Shown here: positions 46,632 to 55,478 of the stretch, one piece after another
How positions within the stretch are numbered: position 1 is the first letter of the stretch
Layout of the letters: the number at the start of each line of letters is the position of its first letter
Source of the DNA: an uncultured Aquimarina sp.
GTDB taxonomy: Bacteria > Bacteroidota > Bacteroidia > Flavobacteriales > Flavobacteriaceae
Direction of reading: 5' to 3'
Assembly (NCBI GenBank): GCA_947496355.1
Contig: CANMCO010000004.1
Location: 186,001-250,000, forward strand
DNA length: 64,000 bases
Notes under the pieces: model-generated
Databases searched by the model: none
Told to the model about the DNA's origin: nothing
Seen by the model: only the letters and a program-made list of their open reading frames with translations
Program-made: the position numbers and the translations under genes

Positions 46632-48308
46632 TTAAAATTCATCTGTTACACATCCTTCTGATGCAGATGAAACAGTTTTTGCATATTTATACAATACTCC
46701 TTTACTAAACTTCAATTCTGGTTGAGTCCAAGAAGCTTTTCTTTTCTTTACTTCTGATTCATCTATAGCAACAGTAATAGAATTTGTTTCTGCATCAATC
46801 GTAATGATATCACCATCTTCTACTAGACCAATCAAACCACCTTCTTGTGCTTCAGGAGTGATATGACCAACGACAAACCCATGAGTTCCTCCAGAGAACC
46901 TTCCATCAGTTATTAGAGCCACATCCTTACCTAAACCTGCTCCCATAATTGCGGCTGTTGGTTTAAGCATTTCTGGCATTCCAGGACCTCCTTTAGGTCC
47001 CTCGTATCTAATGACGACCACATCTCCTTTTTCTACTTTCCCGTCTCTAATACCATCATTAGCAGCATACTCACCATCAAACACTTTAGCTTTTCCTTGA
47101 AAACGCAGCCCTTCTTTACCGGTTATCTTAGCAACGCACCCATCTTTTGCCAGGTTTCCAAACATAATTCTAAGGTGCCCTGTTTTCTTTATTGGGTTTT
47201 CTAAAGGTTTTATTACATCCTGACCTTCTGTAAGATCCGGAACCTCTAACAAGTTTTCTGCTAATGTTTTTCCGGTAACAGTTAAACAATCACCATGAAG
47301 TAATCCCTTCTTTAATAAGTATTTTAGTACTGCCGGGATACCACCAACTTCATGCACATCTTCCATTAAGTATTTCCCACTAGGTTTTAAATCTGCGAGA
47401 AAAGGGGTTTCATCGCTTATTCTCTGAAAATCAGCTAGTGTAAATTCTACATCTGCTGCTCTGGCAATTGCCAAAAAGTGTAAAACTGCATTAGTTGATC
47501 CACCAAGAATGGTAACCAATCGAATAGCATTTTCTAATGATTTCTTGGTAACAATATCCTTTGGTTTAATATCTTTTTCCAAGAGTGTTCTCATAGCACG
47601 ACCGGCAGCCACACTTTCTTCTTCCTTATTTTTACTAATGGCAGGATTAGAAGAATTATACGGTAATGACATTCCTAAAGCCTCAATAGCCGATGCCATT
47701 GTATTTGCCGTATACATTCCGCCGCAAGCTCCAGCCCCTGGACAGGCTTTTTCGATAACATTTTTATACTCTTTTTGAGTGATCGTACCTGCTACTTTTT
47801 CTCCCCAAGCTTCAAAAGCCGAAACCACATCTAATTTTTTGCCCTCATGACATCCAGATGCAATTGTACCACCATATACTAATATAGCAGGGCGGTTTAA
47901 TCTAAGCATTGCCATTAATGCTCCTGGCATATTTTTATCACAACCTACTACGGTGACCATACCATCATAAGACATAGCTTGAACCACAGTTTCCATAGAA
48001 TCTGCAATTACATCTCGAGATGGAAGTGAAAAACGCATTCCTGGTGTTCCCATAGAAATTCCATCACTAACACCAATGGTATTAAATATTAAACCAACTA
48101 CATCTTCTTCTAATGTTCCCTTCTTAACCAATTTGGCAAGGTCATTAAGGTGCATATTACAAGGATTCCCTTCATAACCTGTACTTGCAATACCAACTAA
48201 TGGTTTTTTGAAATCCTCATCGGTAAGTCCTATAGCATGAAGCATCGCTTGTGCTGCAGGCTGCGTATCATCTTGTGTGACTTGTTTACTATATTTATTG
48301 ATGCTCAT
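46632..48308 (-). CDS. ilvD: Dihydroxyacid dehydratase
   Basis: 558 residues. Fe-S cysteines lie in [25 protein letters not shown] and [18 protein letters not shown]. The C-terminal domain has the conserved [12 protein letters not shown] and [16 protein letters not shown]. It produces the 2-oxo acids of valine and isoleucine. It is the first structural gene of the operon, 247 bp after the second leader terminator. Confidence 0.96.
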   Translation of the reverse strand: MSINKYSKQVTQDDTQPAAQAMLHAIGLTDEDFKKPLVGIASTGYEGNPCNMHLNDLAKLVKKGTLEEDVVGLIFNTIGVSDGISMGTPGMRFSLPSRDVIADSMETVVQAMSYDGMVTVVGCDKNMPGALMAMLRLNRPAILVYGGTIASGCHEGKKLDVVSAFEAWGEKVAGTITQKEYKNVIEKACPGAGACGGMYTANTMASAIEALGMSLPYNSSNPAISKNKEEESVAAGRAMRTLLEKDIKPKDIVTKKSLENAIRLVTILGGSTNAVLHFLAIARAADVEFTLADFQRISDETPFLADLKPSGKYLMEDVHEVGGIPAVLKYLLKKGLLHGDCLTVTGKTLAENLLEVPDLTEGQDVIKPLENPIKKTGHLRIMFGNLAKDGCVAKITGKEGLRFQGKAKVFDGEYAANDGIRDGKVEKGDVVVIRYEGPKGGPGMPEMLKPTAAIMGAGLGKDVALITDGRFSGGTHGFVVGHITPEAQEGGLIGLVEDGDIITIDAETNSITVAIDESEVKKRKASWTQPELKFSKGVLYKYAKTVSSASEGCVTDEF

Positions 48309-48555
48309 TCCTTTTGAATGTGATTTTTTTATGAATTATATAAAATTTTAACAGTTTATTTACGATATAATAATCTTTATAAATAAACCACAGTATAAAA
48401 TTATTTCGTTACGACTAAACCATTACATATTATTCAATAGCCTTACAATATCCAATGCCCATTTTAATATTACTATACACTGATTTACAGTTACTTAAGT
48501 GCTTTACATTTACAATCACTATTTGTTAATTTTAATTAAACATTCTTTTTTATCT

Positions 48556-48589
48556 AAAAAAAACTCCCTTCAAAAATTTGAAGGGAGTT
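48556..48589 (-). terminator. Second ilv attenuator terminator
   Basis: Perfect arms AACTCCCTTCAAA and TTTGAAGGGAGTT flank two bases. On the minus strand the hairpin is followed by a run of eight T. It lies 29 bp past the stop of the second leader peptide and 247 bp before ilvD. Confidence 0.88.
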
Positions 48590-48617
48590 GTATGGTTAAT
48601 ATCATATCACTATCCCC

Positions 48618-48680
48618 TCATGGTGAATAAATCACGACGATAATAATGATAATGACAATTATGTTTTTTAGTATCTTCAT
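48618..48680 (-). CDS. Second ilv leader peptide (20 aa)
   Basis: The reading frame is MKILKNIIVIIIIIVVIYSP, with 9 Ile, 3 Val and 1 Leu codons in 20. Such a composition is typical of ribosome-mediated attenuation leaders of branched-chain operons. The start lies 15 bp after the T run of the first terminator and the stop lies 29 bp before the second terminator. Both this and the first leader are exactly 20 residues and end in Ser-Pro. It is too short for gene finders. The role is inferred from composition and position. Confidence 0.82.
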   Translation of the reverse strand: MKILKNIIVIIIIIVVIYSP

Positions 48681-48694
48681 CTTATATATTGATC

Positions 48695-48728
48695 AAAAAA
48701 AATCCCTCTACATGAGTAAAGGGATTTT
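48695..48728 (-). terminator. First ilv attenuator terminator
   Basis: Arms AAAATCCCT and AGGGATTTT pair around a 12-nt loop. On the minus strand a T8 run follows. It lies 32 bp past the stop of the first leader peptide and directly precedes the second leader. Confidence 0.85.
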
Positions 48729-48760
48729 ATATATTTTTAATATATCAATATCATCCCTTA

Positions 48761-48823
48761 TCAAGGCGAAATAATCACCTCAATACTAATGACATTATTG
48801 ATATTTATATTGCTTCTTTTCAT
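48761..48823 (-). CDS. First ilv leader peptide (20 aa)
   Basis: The frame reads MKRSNININNVISIEVIISP, with 6 Ile and 2 Val codons in 20. Its ATG lies only 8 nt after a TATATTTG promoter box, so the message would have almost no untranslated leader. The sequence ATATCAAT within the frame is the exact complement of ATTGATAT after its stop, which could form an alternative pairing. A terminator follows. Together with the second leader it forms a tandem attenuator. Confidence 0.8.
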   Translation of the reverse strand: MKRSNININNVISIEVIISP

Positions 48824-48831
48824 TTATGATT

Positions 48832-48858
48832 CAAATATAGAAAAAAAATGTTTTCAAA
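48832..48858 (-). promoter_or_regulatory. Promoter of the ilv leader region
   Basis: On the minus strand TATATTTG (48839 to 48832) is preceded by TTTG (48858-48855) at 15 bp, a little shorter than the usual 17-20. It lies in the 42-bp gap after the LuxR-type regulator gene, right before the first leader peptide. Confidence 0.6.
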
Positions 48859-48865
48859 CTCGAAC

Positions 48866-49513
48866 TTACACTTTAAATAATTTATTTTTCATACAATAGA
48901 TAACGAGACCGACTCTTGTTTTGACTTCTAATTTTTTAAACACAGTCTCTCTATAATTTTCTATAGTTTTAGGACTCAAACTCATTTCGGCGGCAATATC
49001 TCTATACGTAAGTTCAGAGCACGCATGCCTTAAAAACACTCGTTCTTTGTCAGTTAATTTTTCCTGAAGACTTATGCTATTTTCGATTTCATCAGAATGG
49101 CGCAATGCGCTTTCTATTTTTCCGGAGTAATAGAAACCTTGCTCGATAACCATTTTCATGGCAAATTCGAAATTTTCCGGATGGATGTCTTTCAATAAAT
49201 ACCCTTTTGCTCCTGCTCTTAGCATTCTTATGATAGTTTCCTCATCATCTTCCATGGTCAAGGCCAACACTTTTTGCTCGGGTTGATTTTCCTTAAGCCA
49301 TTGCATTGTCTGTACTCCATCCATTACCGGCATTTTTACATCCAAAAGGATTAAATCCGGTTTTTTTCTTTTATGTAAATAGTACTGTGTAAGCTCTTTT
49401 CCGTTTTTAAGAATAGCTAAAACCTCATATTCTTCGAGTTTAGATATCAAACTTTCTAACGACTGTGCGAATAAAAGATGATCATCTACAATAACTATGG
49501 TCTTTTTTTTCAT
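48866..49513 (-). CDS. NarL/LuxR-type response regulator
   Basis: 215 residues. A receiver domain spans 1-120 with D10/D11, phosphoacceptor D58 (LLDVKMPVMDG) and a Lys in YLLKDIHP. A LuxR-type helix-turn-helix near 150-215 reads LTYRDIAAEMSLSPKTIENYRETVFKKL. It is the partner of the kinase encoded 67 bp upstream. Target genes are not evident. Confidence 0.92.
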   Translation of the reverse strand: MKKKTIVIVDDHLLFAQSLESLISKLEEYEVLAILKNGKELTQYYLHKRKKPDLILLDVKMPVMDGVQTMQWLKENQPEQKVLALTMEDDEETIIRMLRAGAKGYLLKDIHPENFEFAMKMVIEQGFYYSGKIESALRHSDEIENSISLQEKLTDKERVFLRHACSELTYRDIAAEMSLSPKTIENYRETVFKKLEVKTRVGLVIYCMKNKLFKV

Positions 49514-49580
49514 GTGTGTTTTAATTTTTTAATGGTCACATGGGATCTTTGAGGACTAAAGTAAGCTTTTTAATCTATTC

Positions 49581-50357
49581 TTATCCTTTTACGGGATATG
49601 ATAGCAAAAGTGACACTCCTTTTCCTGGAGCAGATTTATATTCATAACCTGCCTTTACCAAGGCAGCACGACTTTTCATATTTAACAGACCAGAATTTGC
49701 TTGTACAGAATTCATATCAAAACCAACTCCATCTTCACTGATTCTTATATCTAAATTGTTTGGTGCATATTCTAGTTCAACTTCTAGGCTTGAAGCTTCT
49801 GCATACTTTATGGTATTCGAAAAAAATTCCTGAATGATACGATACAAAATGATTTCATCCTTGGCATCGATATGAAACTCTTCTCCGGTGACTGAAAGTT
49901 TTGTTTTTAGAAAACGAAGTTTTTCGAATCGATCTAATTCTACCTGTATAGATTTCTCTAATCCTATATTGTGAATTACTTCGTTGTTCAAGGTTTTGGA
50001 TAGGTTACGTATTTCTTGAAGACTATCTCCTACCAAACTACGCACATCTTCTAGAGCATCAGATGTTTTTTCATCTATGGTAGTACCTAAAATATTGATT
50101 TGCATAACAGCTGTAGATAGTAGCTGGCCGATATTATCATGAAGTTCCCAACTAACGTTTTTAAGCGCTTGCTCTTGGATTTCTATACGCGATTTAAAAA
50201 TTTCATCCTCAAAACGTTGTTCTGCTCTTAATTTTTCAACTAGTAATTTGTTTTTACGTCGCTGAAATGCGACAAAGAATATTATACCAAACGAAGCAAA
50301 GAATAATATTATAATTATAAAATAAACAATTAATAAGATTTGTTCTTTCTCAAGCAT
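49581..50357 (-). CDS. NarL-family sensor histidine kinase (HisKA_3)
   Basis: 258 residues from the start chosen at 50357, which places one membrane helix at 6-31; the longer frame to 50405 adds 16 residues. A short coiled linker precedes the dimerisation domain with H73 in WELHDNIGQLL. The HATPase has DEIILYRIIQEFFSNTIKYA, and the G-box region is SEDGVGFDMN...NSGLLNMKSRA. It lacks a large sensor domain, so the signal probably comes through its helix or through the membrane protein encoded in the overlapping upstream gene. Confidence 0.88.
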   Translation of the reverse strand: MLEKEQILLIVYFIIIILFFASFGIIFFVAFQRRKNKLLVEKLRAEQRFEDEIFKSRIEIQEQALKNVSWELHDNIGQLLSTAVMQINILGTTIDEKTSDALEDVRSLVGDSLQEIRNLSKTLNNEVIHNIGLEKSIQVELDRFEKLRFLKTKLSVTGEEFHIDAKDEIILYRIIQEFFSNTIKYAEASSLEVELEYAPNNLDIRISEDGVGFDMNSVQANSGLLNMKSRAALVKAGYEYKSAPGKGVSLLLSYPVKG

Positions 50358-51028
50358 ACCATAAAACCAATAATATAGCAAGTATACAGAAAAATATTGG
50401 CACAAATAAGTATAAATCTACGAATTTCAACAAATTCTGGGCTTTTACCAATATCAAAATATTTGTCATATATAAACAAAGGGCAGACTACCAAATGAAA
50501 TATCATTGTGCCGATTGAAATATAGAAATAAATAGATTTATTAAAATTAAGAATCTCGTCACTTTGAAGTATTTCAAAAAAATAAAACCCTACACTTAAT
50601 AAAATTAAAAAAGTTCCAAATAAATAAGTATATAATGATACAGAAATAAAGAAAACATCAGAGATTATTAGATTCAAAATTGTCGAAACCAAATAGAACC
50701 CTCCCATTAGCTTCAAAAAATTTTTAAACCTAGTATTTCTCAATATGTAAGCGAAGAAAAAAATGTAAAACATAAAACTTACAATATGATATACATTATA
50801 AAGCCAGCTATTCTTTTTTTGTAAAAAAGTACCTTTCAAAAAAGAGAACCTTTCCTCATAATAAATTAAGCTAGGAAACAAACCCAATAATTCAACTAAG
50901 ACTGTTAAACATAAAAAGTAAACAAAAAATCGGACTGGAATTTCAATCCGATTTTTTCTTATATAAAATATTCCAGCAATAGCTGCTAAAATTTCAACAA
51001 AATTAGTTATAAGAGTATACTTATTCAT
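50330..51028 (-). CDS. Seven-helix membrane protein of unknown function
   Basis: 232 residues with about seven hydrophobic helices and short charged loops. No enzymatic motif is seen. The gene overlaps the kinase start by 28 bp and shares a single base with the preceding gene, so it is translated together with the kinase. It may be the sensing partner of the kinase, which has only one membrane helix; this is inference from gene order. Confidence 0.72.
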   Translation of the reverse strand: MNKYTLITNFVEILAAIAGIFYIRKNRIEIPVRFFVYFLCLTVLVELLGLFPSLIYYEERFSFLKGTFLQKKNSWLYNVYHIVSFMFYIFFFAYILRNTRFKNFLKLMGGFYLVSTILNLIISDVFFISVSLYTYLFGTFLILLSVGFYFFEILQSDEILNFNKSIYFYISIGTMIFHLVVCPLFIYDKYFDIGKSPEFVEIRRFILICANIFLYTCYIIGFMVCLRKNKSY

Positions 51029-51423
51029 TAATAATCTACTGGTGGTTCTCCACTTTGACCTGAATTGAAAGGTGGTATATTATAATTATTAGGTGCAGTA
51101 TCTCCATCTTTTCCTAAACCACCAGCTGGAGCTCCTGTAGGAGATAAAAACAAAGTTGAATACCCCTTTCCCGCTTGACATTTTGTTTCTGGATATGCGC
51201 CAAAATACATTCTTATTCCAGGATTATCAATCCCCATTTTTCGGGATTTTTTCTTTACATACTTTAGGTATTCTTGTAAATCCTCAACACTCCACCAAAA
51301 CTCTCTGGTATCTTCGAATCCTATACATCGATCAATTTCAGGTGTTCTTGTATTACACCAAGTCTTTTGCAGCTCTTGTGCTTCTTCCTTGCTAATACAC
51401 TTTGTTGGTACTTTTTTCGCCAT
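51028..51423 (-). CDS. Conserved-looking hypothetical protein with proline/glycine-rich tail
   Basis: 131 residues, no signal peptide or membrane segment. The N-terminal half is charged and helical with Cys residues (KCISKEE, TWCNTRTPEIDRCIGFEDTREFWWSVEDLQEYLKYV). A middle motif reads RMYFGAYPE, and the tail is rich in Gly, Pro and Asn. It starts an apparent operon with the seven-helix protein, kinase and regulator. No function can be proposed from the sequence. Confidence 0.7.
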   Translation of the reverse strand: MAKKVPTKCISKEEAQELQKTWCNTRTPEIDRCIGFEDTREFWWSVEDLQEYLKYVKKKSRKMGIDNPGIRMYFGAYPETKCQAGKGYSTLFLSPTGAPAGGLGKDGDTAPNNYNIPPFNSGQSGEPPVDY

Positions 51424-51583
51424 TACATTCCAATTTTTAGGTTAATTATTGCTAATATATCGAAAAACCTGTCTTTTATACAAATTGGCATACCCTTTTT
51501 TAGAATTACATTATGGTTAAACCTCAGTATAAAACACTTATTAATCAATGATTTAAACAAACTTCATAAAATTTAATAAAAAC

Positions 51584-51633
51584 ACTAGTAGGGGATTTTC
51601 CCCCTATCGCCTTTAGGGGGTTTTGCCCCTAGT
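51584..51633. repeat. Nested GGGG/CCCC palindromes
   Basis: GGGGATTTTCCCC and GGGGGTTTTGCCCC lie side by side. The outer ACTAGTAGGGG can also pair with GCCCCTAGT, and inner CCCCCTA with TAGGGGG. Either two hairpins or one larger branched stem can form. It lies between the pxpC stop and the next operon and probably acts as a transcript end. Confidence 0.55.
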
Positions 51634-51667
51634 CATTTTATAATCAAATAAAAGTAATGGTTTTAGG

Positions 51668-52522
51668 TTAAACTATGAGTTGAAAACTAAATTGAGCTTT
51701 TGTTCTTTTTTGCGCAATATGATCAATAGATTTTTCACTTAGCTGTAATATTCTAGGATACCCACCCGTGGTTTGACAATCCCTCATTAACACTATGATA
51801 TTACCAGAAGGAGTTAACTGCACTGTACCCGGTAACACGGGAGAAGTTAATATCGGCTGTATATCATTAGGTAACCTTTCTTCTAACTGTATCGCCATTC
51901 TGTTTGCCATATTAGAAACTGTATAACGAGAAGTAAATAATTCCACTTTTTGCTTTTCTGATAATTGATCAAATTCTGGGCCTTTAAAAACCAATAATTC
52001 ATTTTCATTATTTATAAATGAAGTGACTGAAAGATTTGAAAACTGATCATAAAACAACTCATTACCTTGATACTCTATTTCATCATTTTCTTTTAGGACA
52101 AATTGTGGCGTGACCTCTTTAAAAAAGGATCTACTACCAAACACTTTTGGGGCTTGAAAACCATCTTTTACTCCTACATATCCATACATATTTTTCTTAC
52201 AAAAATCCATCGTTAACACATCACCTTTTTCAACTTTAACCTGATGATACATTTTTATACTTTCACCATTCAAAAAACAATCTGTTTCAGCACCTGTTAA
52301 GCAAATAGTTGTTGAGGCCAAAAATTGTAATACAGGAGGTTGAAATACCCATTCTATGCAAGCATCATTTTTATTATTTCCTAAAAGTGAATTAGCAAAA
52401 TAAAAGGAAGTTTGATCCATTGCTCCGCTTCTTGGGACTCCAAATTTTGAAAATCCCAAACGCCCTTCATCTTGTATTGTAGAAAAGAAACCTGGTTTAA
52501 TAATTTTTACTTTCCCGATCAT
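51668..52522 (-). CDS. pxpC: 5-oxoprolinase subunit C (carboxyltransferase-like)
   Basis: 284 residues of the KipA/AHS2 family. Conserved blocks are GFFSTIQDEGRLGFSKFGVPRSGAMD at the start, ACIEWVF, and the C-terminal VLPGTVQLTPSGNIIVLMRDCQTTGGYPRI. With PxpA and PxpB it forms the ATP-dependent prokaryotic 5-oxoprolinase that opens pyroglutamate to glutamate. It overlaps pxpB by 4 bp. Confidence 0.93.
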   Translation of the reverse strand: MIGKVKIIKPGFFSTIQDEGRLGFSKFGVPRSGAMDQTSFYFANSLLGNNKNDACIEWVFQPPVLQFLASTTICLTGAETDCFLNGESIKMYHQVKVEKGDVLTMDFCKKNMYGYVGVKDGFQAPKVFGSRSFFKEVTPQFVLKENDEIEYQGNELFYDQFSNLSVTSFINNENELLVFKGPEFDQLSEKQKVELFTSRYTVSNMANRMAIQLEERLPNDIQPILTSPVLPGTVQLTPSGNIIVLMRDCQTTGGYPRILQLSEKSIDHIAQKRTKAQFSFQLIV

Positions 52523-53244
52523 AAGACAACAGGTTGAAGTTGATAATCACCATCAATAACTCGTGAACTTATATCGTTATATTCTTCTATTTCTATAGAG
52601 ATAAATTGAATCATATCTCCCGGTTCGGCAAAGCAAGGAACATCATTATTTACATCAAAAAAGGATACTGGAGACTTGCCAATTACATGCCACCCACCTG
52701 GACTGTTCATAGGGTAAATTCCAGTCTGATTCCCACCTATAGCAACAGATCCTTTTCTAATATTTAAGGAAGGGGATTCCTTTCTTGGTAAATGTAATTT
52801 TTTATCTAAACCACCTAGGTATAAAAACCCCGGTAAAAAACCTATGAAATACACCCTGTACCTAGTAGCCGCATGCAAACTAATTACCTCTTCAATTGTC
52901 ATTGATTTCATCTTAGAAAACTGTTCTAAATCCTGAGCAAGAGTAGGTGAATAACAAACCGGTATCTCCCAAAGGACATTTCCTTCTTTATCATCTACTG
53001 CATTTGAGAGGTATAATGATTCTAGAAGCGAAATCTTATCATAGATATTATTTATAGATGTATGGTAAATAATTAATAATGAATTATATCCAGAAATTAC
53101 CTCAACAATTACTTCAATTAATTCAGTTTCAATAGTTTTCTTAAAACACAGAAGATTTTGATGTAAATTTTCGTCTATTTCTGAAGGCCACTCGATAAGA
53201 ATAGCGTTTTCAGAATATCTTTTATATTGCAATTTGTACTCCAT
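52519..53244 (-). CDS. pxpB: 5-oxoprolinase subunit B (KipI-like)
   Basis: About 241 residues from the chosen start; a start at 53262 would overlap pxpA. The AHS1/KipI family signature lies in the C-terminal half: GFLPGFLYLGGLDKKLHLPRK, GSVAIGGNQTGIYPMNSPGGWHVIG. It is the partner of PxpC in the oxoprolinase complex. The gene follows pxpA after 4 bp. Confidence 0.92.
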   Translation of the reverse strand: MEYKLQYKRYSENAILIEWPSEIDENLHQNLLCFKKTIETELIEVIVEVISGYNSLLIIYHTSINNIYDKISLLESLYLSNAVDDKEGNVLWEIPVCYSPTLAQDLEQFSKMKSMTIEEVISLHAATRYRVYFIGFLPGFLYLGGLDKKLHLPRKESPSLNIRKGSVAIGGNQTGIYPMNSPGGWHVIGKSPVSFFDVNNDVPCFAEPGDMIQFISIEIEEYNDISSRVIDGDYQLQPVVL

Positions 53245-53248
53245 AAGA

Positions 53249-53980
53249 TTATTTAAGTACAAAATTCAAATTAGAAAACTTATGATACATATAGTTTAAA
53301 ATTTCTACAGACTTAGGATTATCTCCATGCACACAAATTGTATCAAATACTAATGGAAATATTTGTCCATTTTTTGTTTTCACTTTTCCTTCTGAAATCA
53401 TTTTAAACACATGATCAAAAACGGCTGAAGGGTTTGTAATCACAGCTTCCTTTTCTGAACGTGAAACCAAGGTTAAATCATCATTGTAATTGCGATCTGC
53501 AAAAGCCTCATGTTTTACATTCAGCTTTCCTTTACAAAGATGCGATAGCTTCGATTTATTTAAAGTCACAATCGATAAGCTTTTATCGATATTTTTGATT
53601 GAATCCATAATAGCTTCAGCCACTTTTTCATTTTTTACAGCATCATTATAGAGGGCACCATGCGGTTTAACATGGTGTAATTTTCTTCCATTTTTTTCTA
53701 CAAACGATTTTATTTTTTTCACCTGTTCAGTAATAGTCTTCACTAAATCATCGTAGGAGATATTCAGACTCTTCCTTCCAAAATTTTCTCTATCCGGATA
53801 CGATGGGTGGGCTCCGATTTTCACATTATACTTAAGTGCTAATTCAATTGTATTTTGAATAACCTGATCATTACCGGCATGAGCACCACAAGAAATATTG
53901 CACCAAGAAATATAAGGCATAATTTCAGCATCAAAACCAGCCTCTTCTCCAACATCTGCATTCAGGGTTATTTTATTCAT
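53249..53980 (-). CDS. pxpA: 5-oxoprolinase subunit A (LamB/YcsF)
   Basis: 243 residues. LamB/YcsF motifs are LNADVGEEAGFDAEIMPYISWCNISCGAHAGN, GAHPSYPDRENFGRKSL and HVKPHGALYNDA. It forms the oxoprolinase with PxpB and PxpC. It is the second gene of the operon, 26 bp after the metal transporter gene. Confidence 0.94.
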   Translation of the reverse strand: MNKITLNADVGEEAGFDAEIMPYISWCNISCGAHAGNDQVIQNTIELALKYNVKIGAHPSYPDRENFGRKSLNISYDDLVKTITEQVKKIKSFVEKNGRKLHHVKPHGALYNDAVKNEKVAEAIMDSIKNIDKSLSIVTLNKSKLSHLCKGKLNVKHEAFADRNYNDDLTLVSRSEKEAVITNPSAVFDHVFKMISEGKVKTKNGQIFPLVFDTICVHGDNPKSVEILNYMYHKFSNLNFVLK

Positions 53981-54006
53981 ATTCTTACAAAAAGTAAATA
54001 TTTTTC

Positions 54007-55227
54007 TTACAAACTAGTAAACACTTTCCAGATACTTCTTAACCCTAGAAAAATAGTCGCTAGTACTATCAAAAAACCTAATATATTTTGAATGGTAGAA
54101 TTCGTGTATTTTCCGAGTAACTTTTTCTTATTCATAACCCACAAAAGGAAACCAGCAACAATGGGCAGTAAAAGTCCGTTTGCCACTTGGGCGAATTGGA
54201 TTATCTCTATTGGTTTTATCCCTAAGGATGAAAACACCACACCTAAAAGAAGAATAAACATCCAAACTGCTCTAAATTTAAAGCCTTTCAAACCTACTTC
54301 CCAGCCCAAACATCCTTTTACAACATATGCTGCAGCCAATGGAGCGGTAATTGCCGATGTAATTCCGGCTGCAAAAAGCCCTAATGAGAGCACATATTTG
54401 GCCGCTGATCCAAAAATAGGTTCTAAGCTTTTTGCCAAATCTGCCGCATTATTAACCTCAATACTCTGGATTGCAGCACCAGCAATAATAATTGCCATAG
54501 ACATTACTCCTCCGGCAACAATAGCGATAATTGTATCTTTTCGGGCAAAGGGTAGCTCTTTTGGACTATTCCATTTTTCTTTCACCAAGGAAGCGTGTAA
54601 AAACAAATTATACGGAACTACTGTTGTGCCTATTAACCCAACAATCGTCAAAAGTTTTTCAGATTCAATACTTGGCATAAACCCTTTAAAAATCAAAGAA
54701 AGATCGGGTTTAGTGGCTATTGCAGTAATAATAAACGCAAAACTCATAAACAACACCAATACTATTAGACTGCGTTCTAACACCTTATAATTACCAATAT
54801 ACAAAAGGACAAATGCCAAGAGACCAATAATTAAGCTTAAGTAATTAAAAGTAAAACCTCCTAAATTAATATTAGGAGAACCTGTAATAGTTGACAATCC
54901 CAAAACACCACCACTAATATTTCCTGCTTCATAAGCGGCATTACCAATAAAAATCGCAGAAATGACTATCGCAATGAGAATTGATCTCACTATTTTGTTT
55001 TCAAATTGAGATTTAAGCACTTCACTTAACCCCTTTTGAGTAATAACTCCTAAACGTGCTGCCATTTCTTGCAATACAACACAAGCGACAATAGACAACA
55101 TCAACGCCCACAGCAATGTATATCCAAACTTTACTCCTGCCAAGGTGCATACGGTGACAGTACCCGGACCTATAAATGCAGCAGTGACTAATGTACCCGG
55201 ACCAATATTAGAAAACCATTTCTTCAT
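54007..55227 (-). CDS. Nramp-family divalent metal transporter
   Basis: 406 residues with about 11 transmembrane helices. Helix 1 reads GPGTLVTAAFIGPGTVTVCT, in which the Nramp metal-binding D-P-G-N is replaced (IGPGTV). A later helix has GTTVVPYNLFLHASLV, where M-P-H-N of classical Nramp is replaced by V-P-Y-N. The altered metal-site residues suggest the substrate may not be Mn or Fe, perhaps another ion or small solute. It heads the pxp operon, where such genes commonly occur with oxoprolinase. Confidence 0.85.
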   Translation of the reverse strand: MKKWFSNIGPGTLVTAAFIGPGTVTVCTLAGVKFGYTLLWALMLSIVACVVLQEMAARLGVITQKGLSEVLKSQFENKIVRSILIAIVISAIFIGNAAYEAGNISGGVLGLSTITGSPNINLGGFTFNYLSLIIGLLAFVLLYIGNYKVLERSLIVLVLFMSFAFIITAIATKPDLSLIFKGFMPSIESEKLLTIVGLIGTTVVPYNLFLHASLVKEKWNSPKELPFARKDTIIAIVAGGVMSMAIIIAGAAIQSIEVNNAADLAKSLEPIFGSAAKYVLSLGLFAAGITSAITAPLAAAYVVKGCLGWEVGLKGFKFRAVWMFILLLGVVFSSLGIKPIEIIQFAQVANGLLLPIVAGFLLWVMNKKKLLGKYTNSTIQNILGFLIVLATIFLGLRSIWKVFTSL

Positions 55228-55328
55228 AAGAATACTTGTGTATTCCTAAAAATATTGATTTCGGAATGGATACAAGATAGATTGTTAATAAGAATAGTAA
55301 ATAGTTTATAAATTATCACCCCAATCAA

Positions 55329-55422
55329 CCATCACGGTCAAGACTACGATATTGTATAGCTTCAGAAATGTGACTTCCTTTTATATTTTCTGAATTTTCG
55401 AGATCAGCAATCGTTCTTGAAA
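55329..55422 (-). pseudogene. Remnant copy of the comM 3' end
   Basis: These 94 bp match 59760-59853 (the last codons of comM) at 87 positions, about 93% identity. They encode, in frame, the C-terminal ComM segment [20 protein letters not shown] and onward to RSLDRDG, where the Trp codon of comM has become a TGA stop. No upstream comM coding sequence accompanies it. Both copies have the same orientation and flank the ribosomal-peptide cluster as a direct repeat. Confidence 0.88.
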
Positions 55423-55478
55423 ATAGTTTCAAAGGAAAATTATAAATTAATTTATACATTTAATAAAAATTAGCAAAT

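Noticed and set aside
48309..48555. Third leader peptide between the second terminator and ilvD
   Set aside because: No Ile/Val-rich frame with a following hairpin was found in this stretch.
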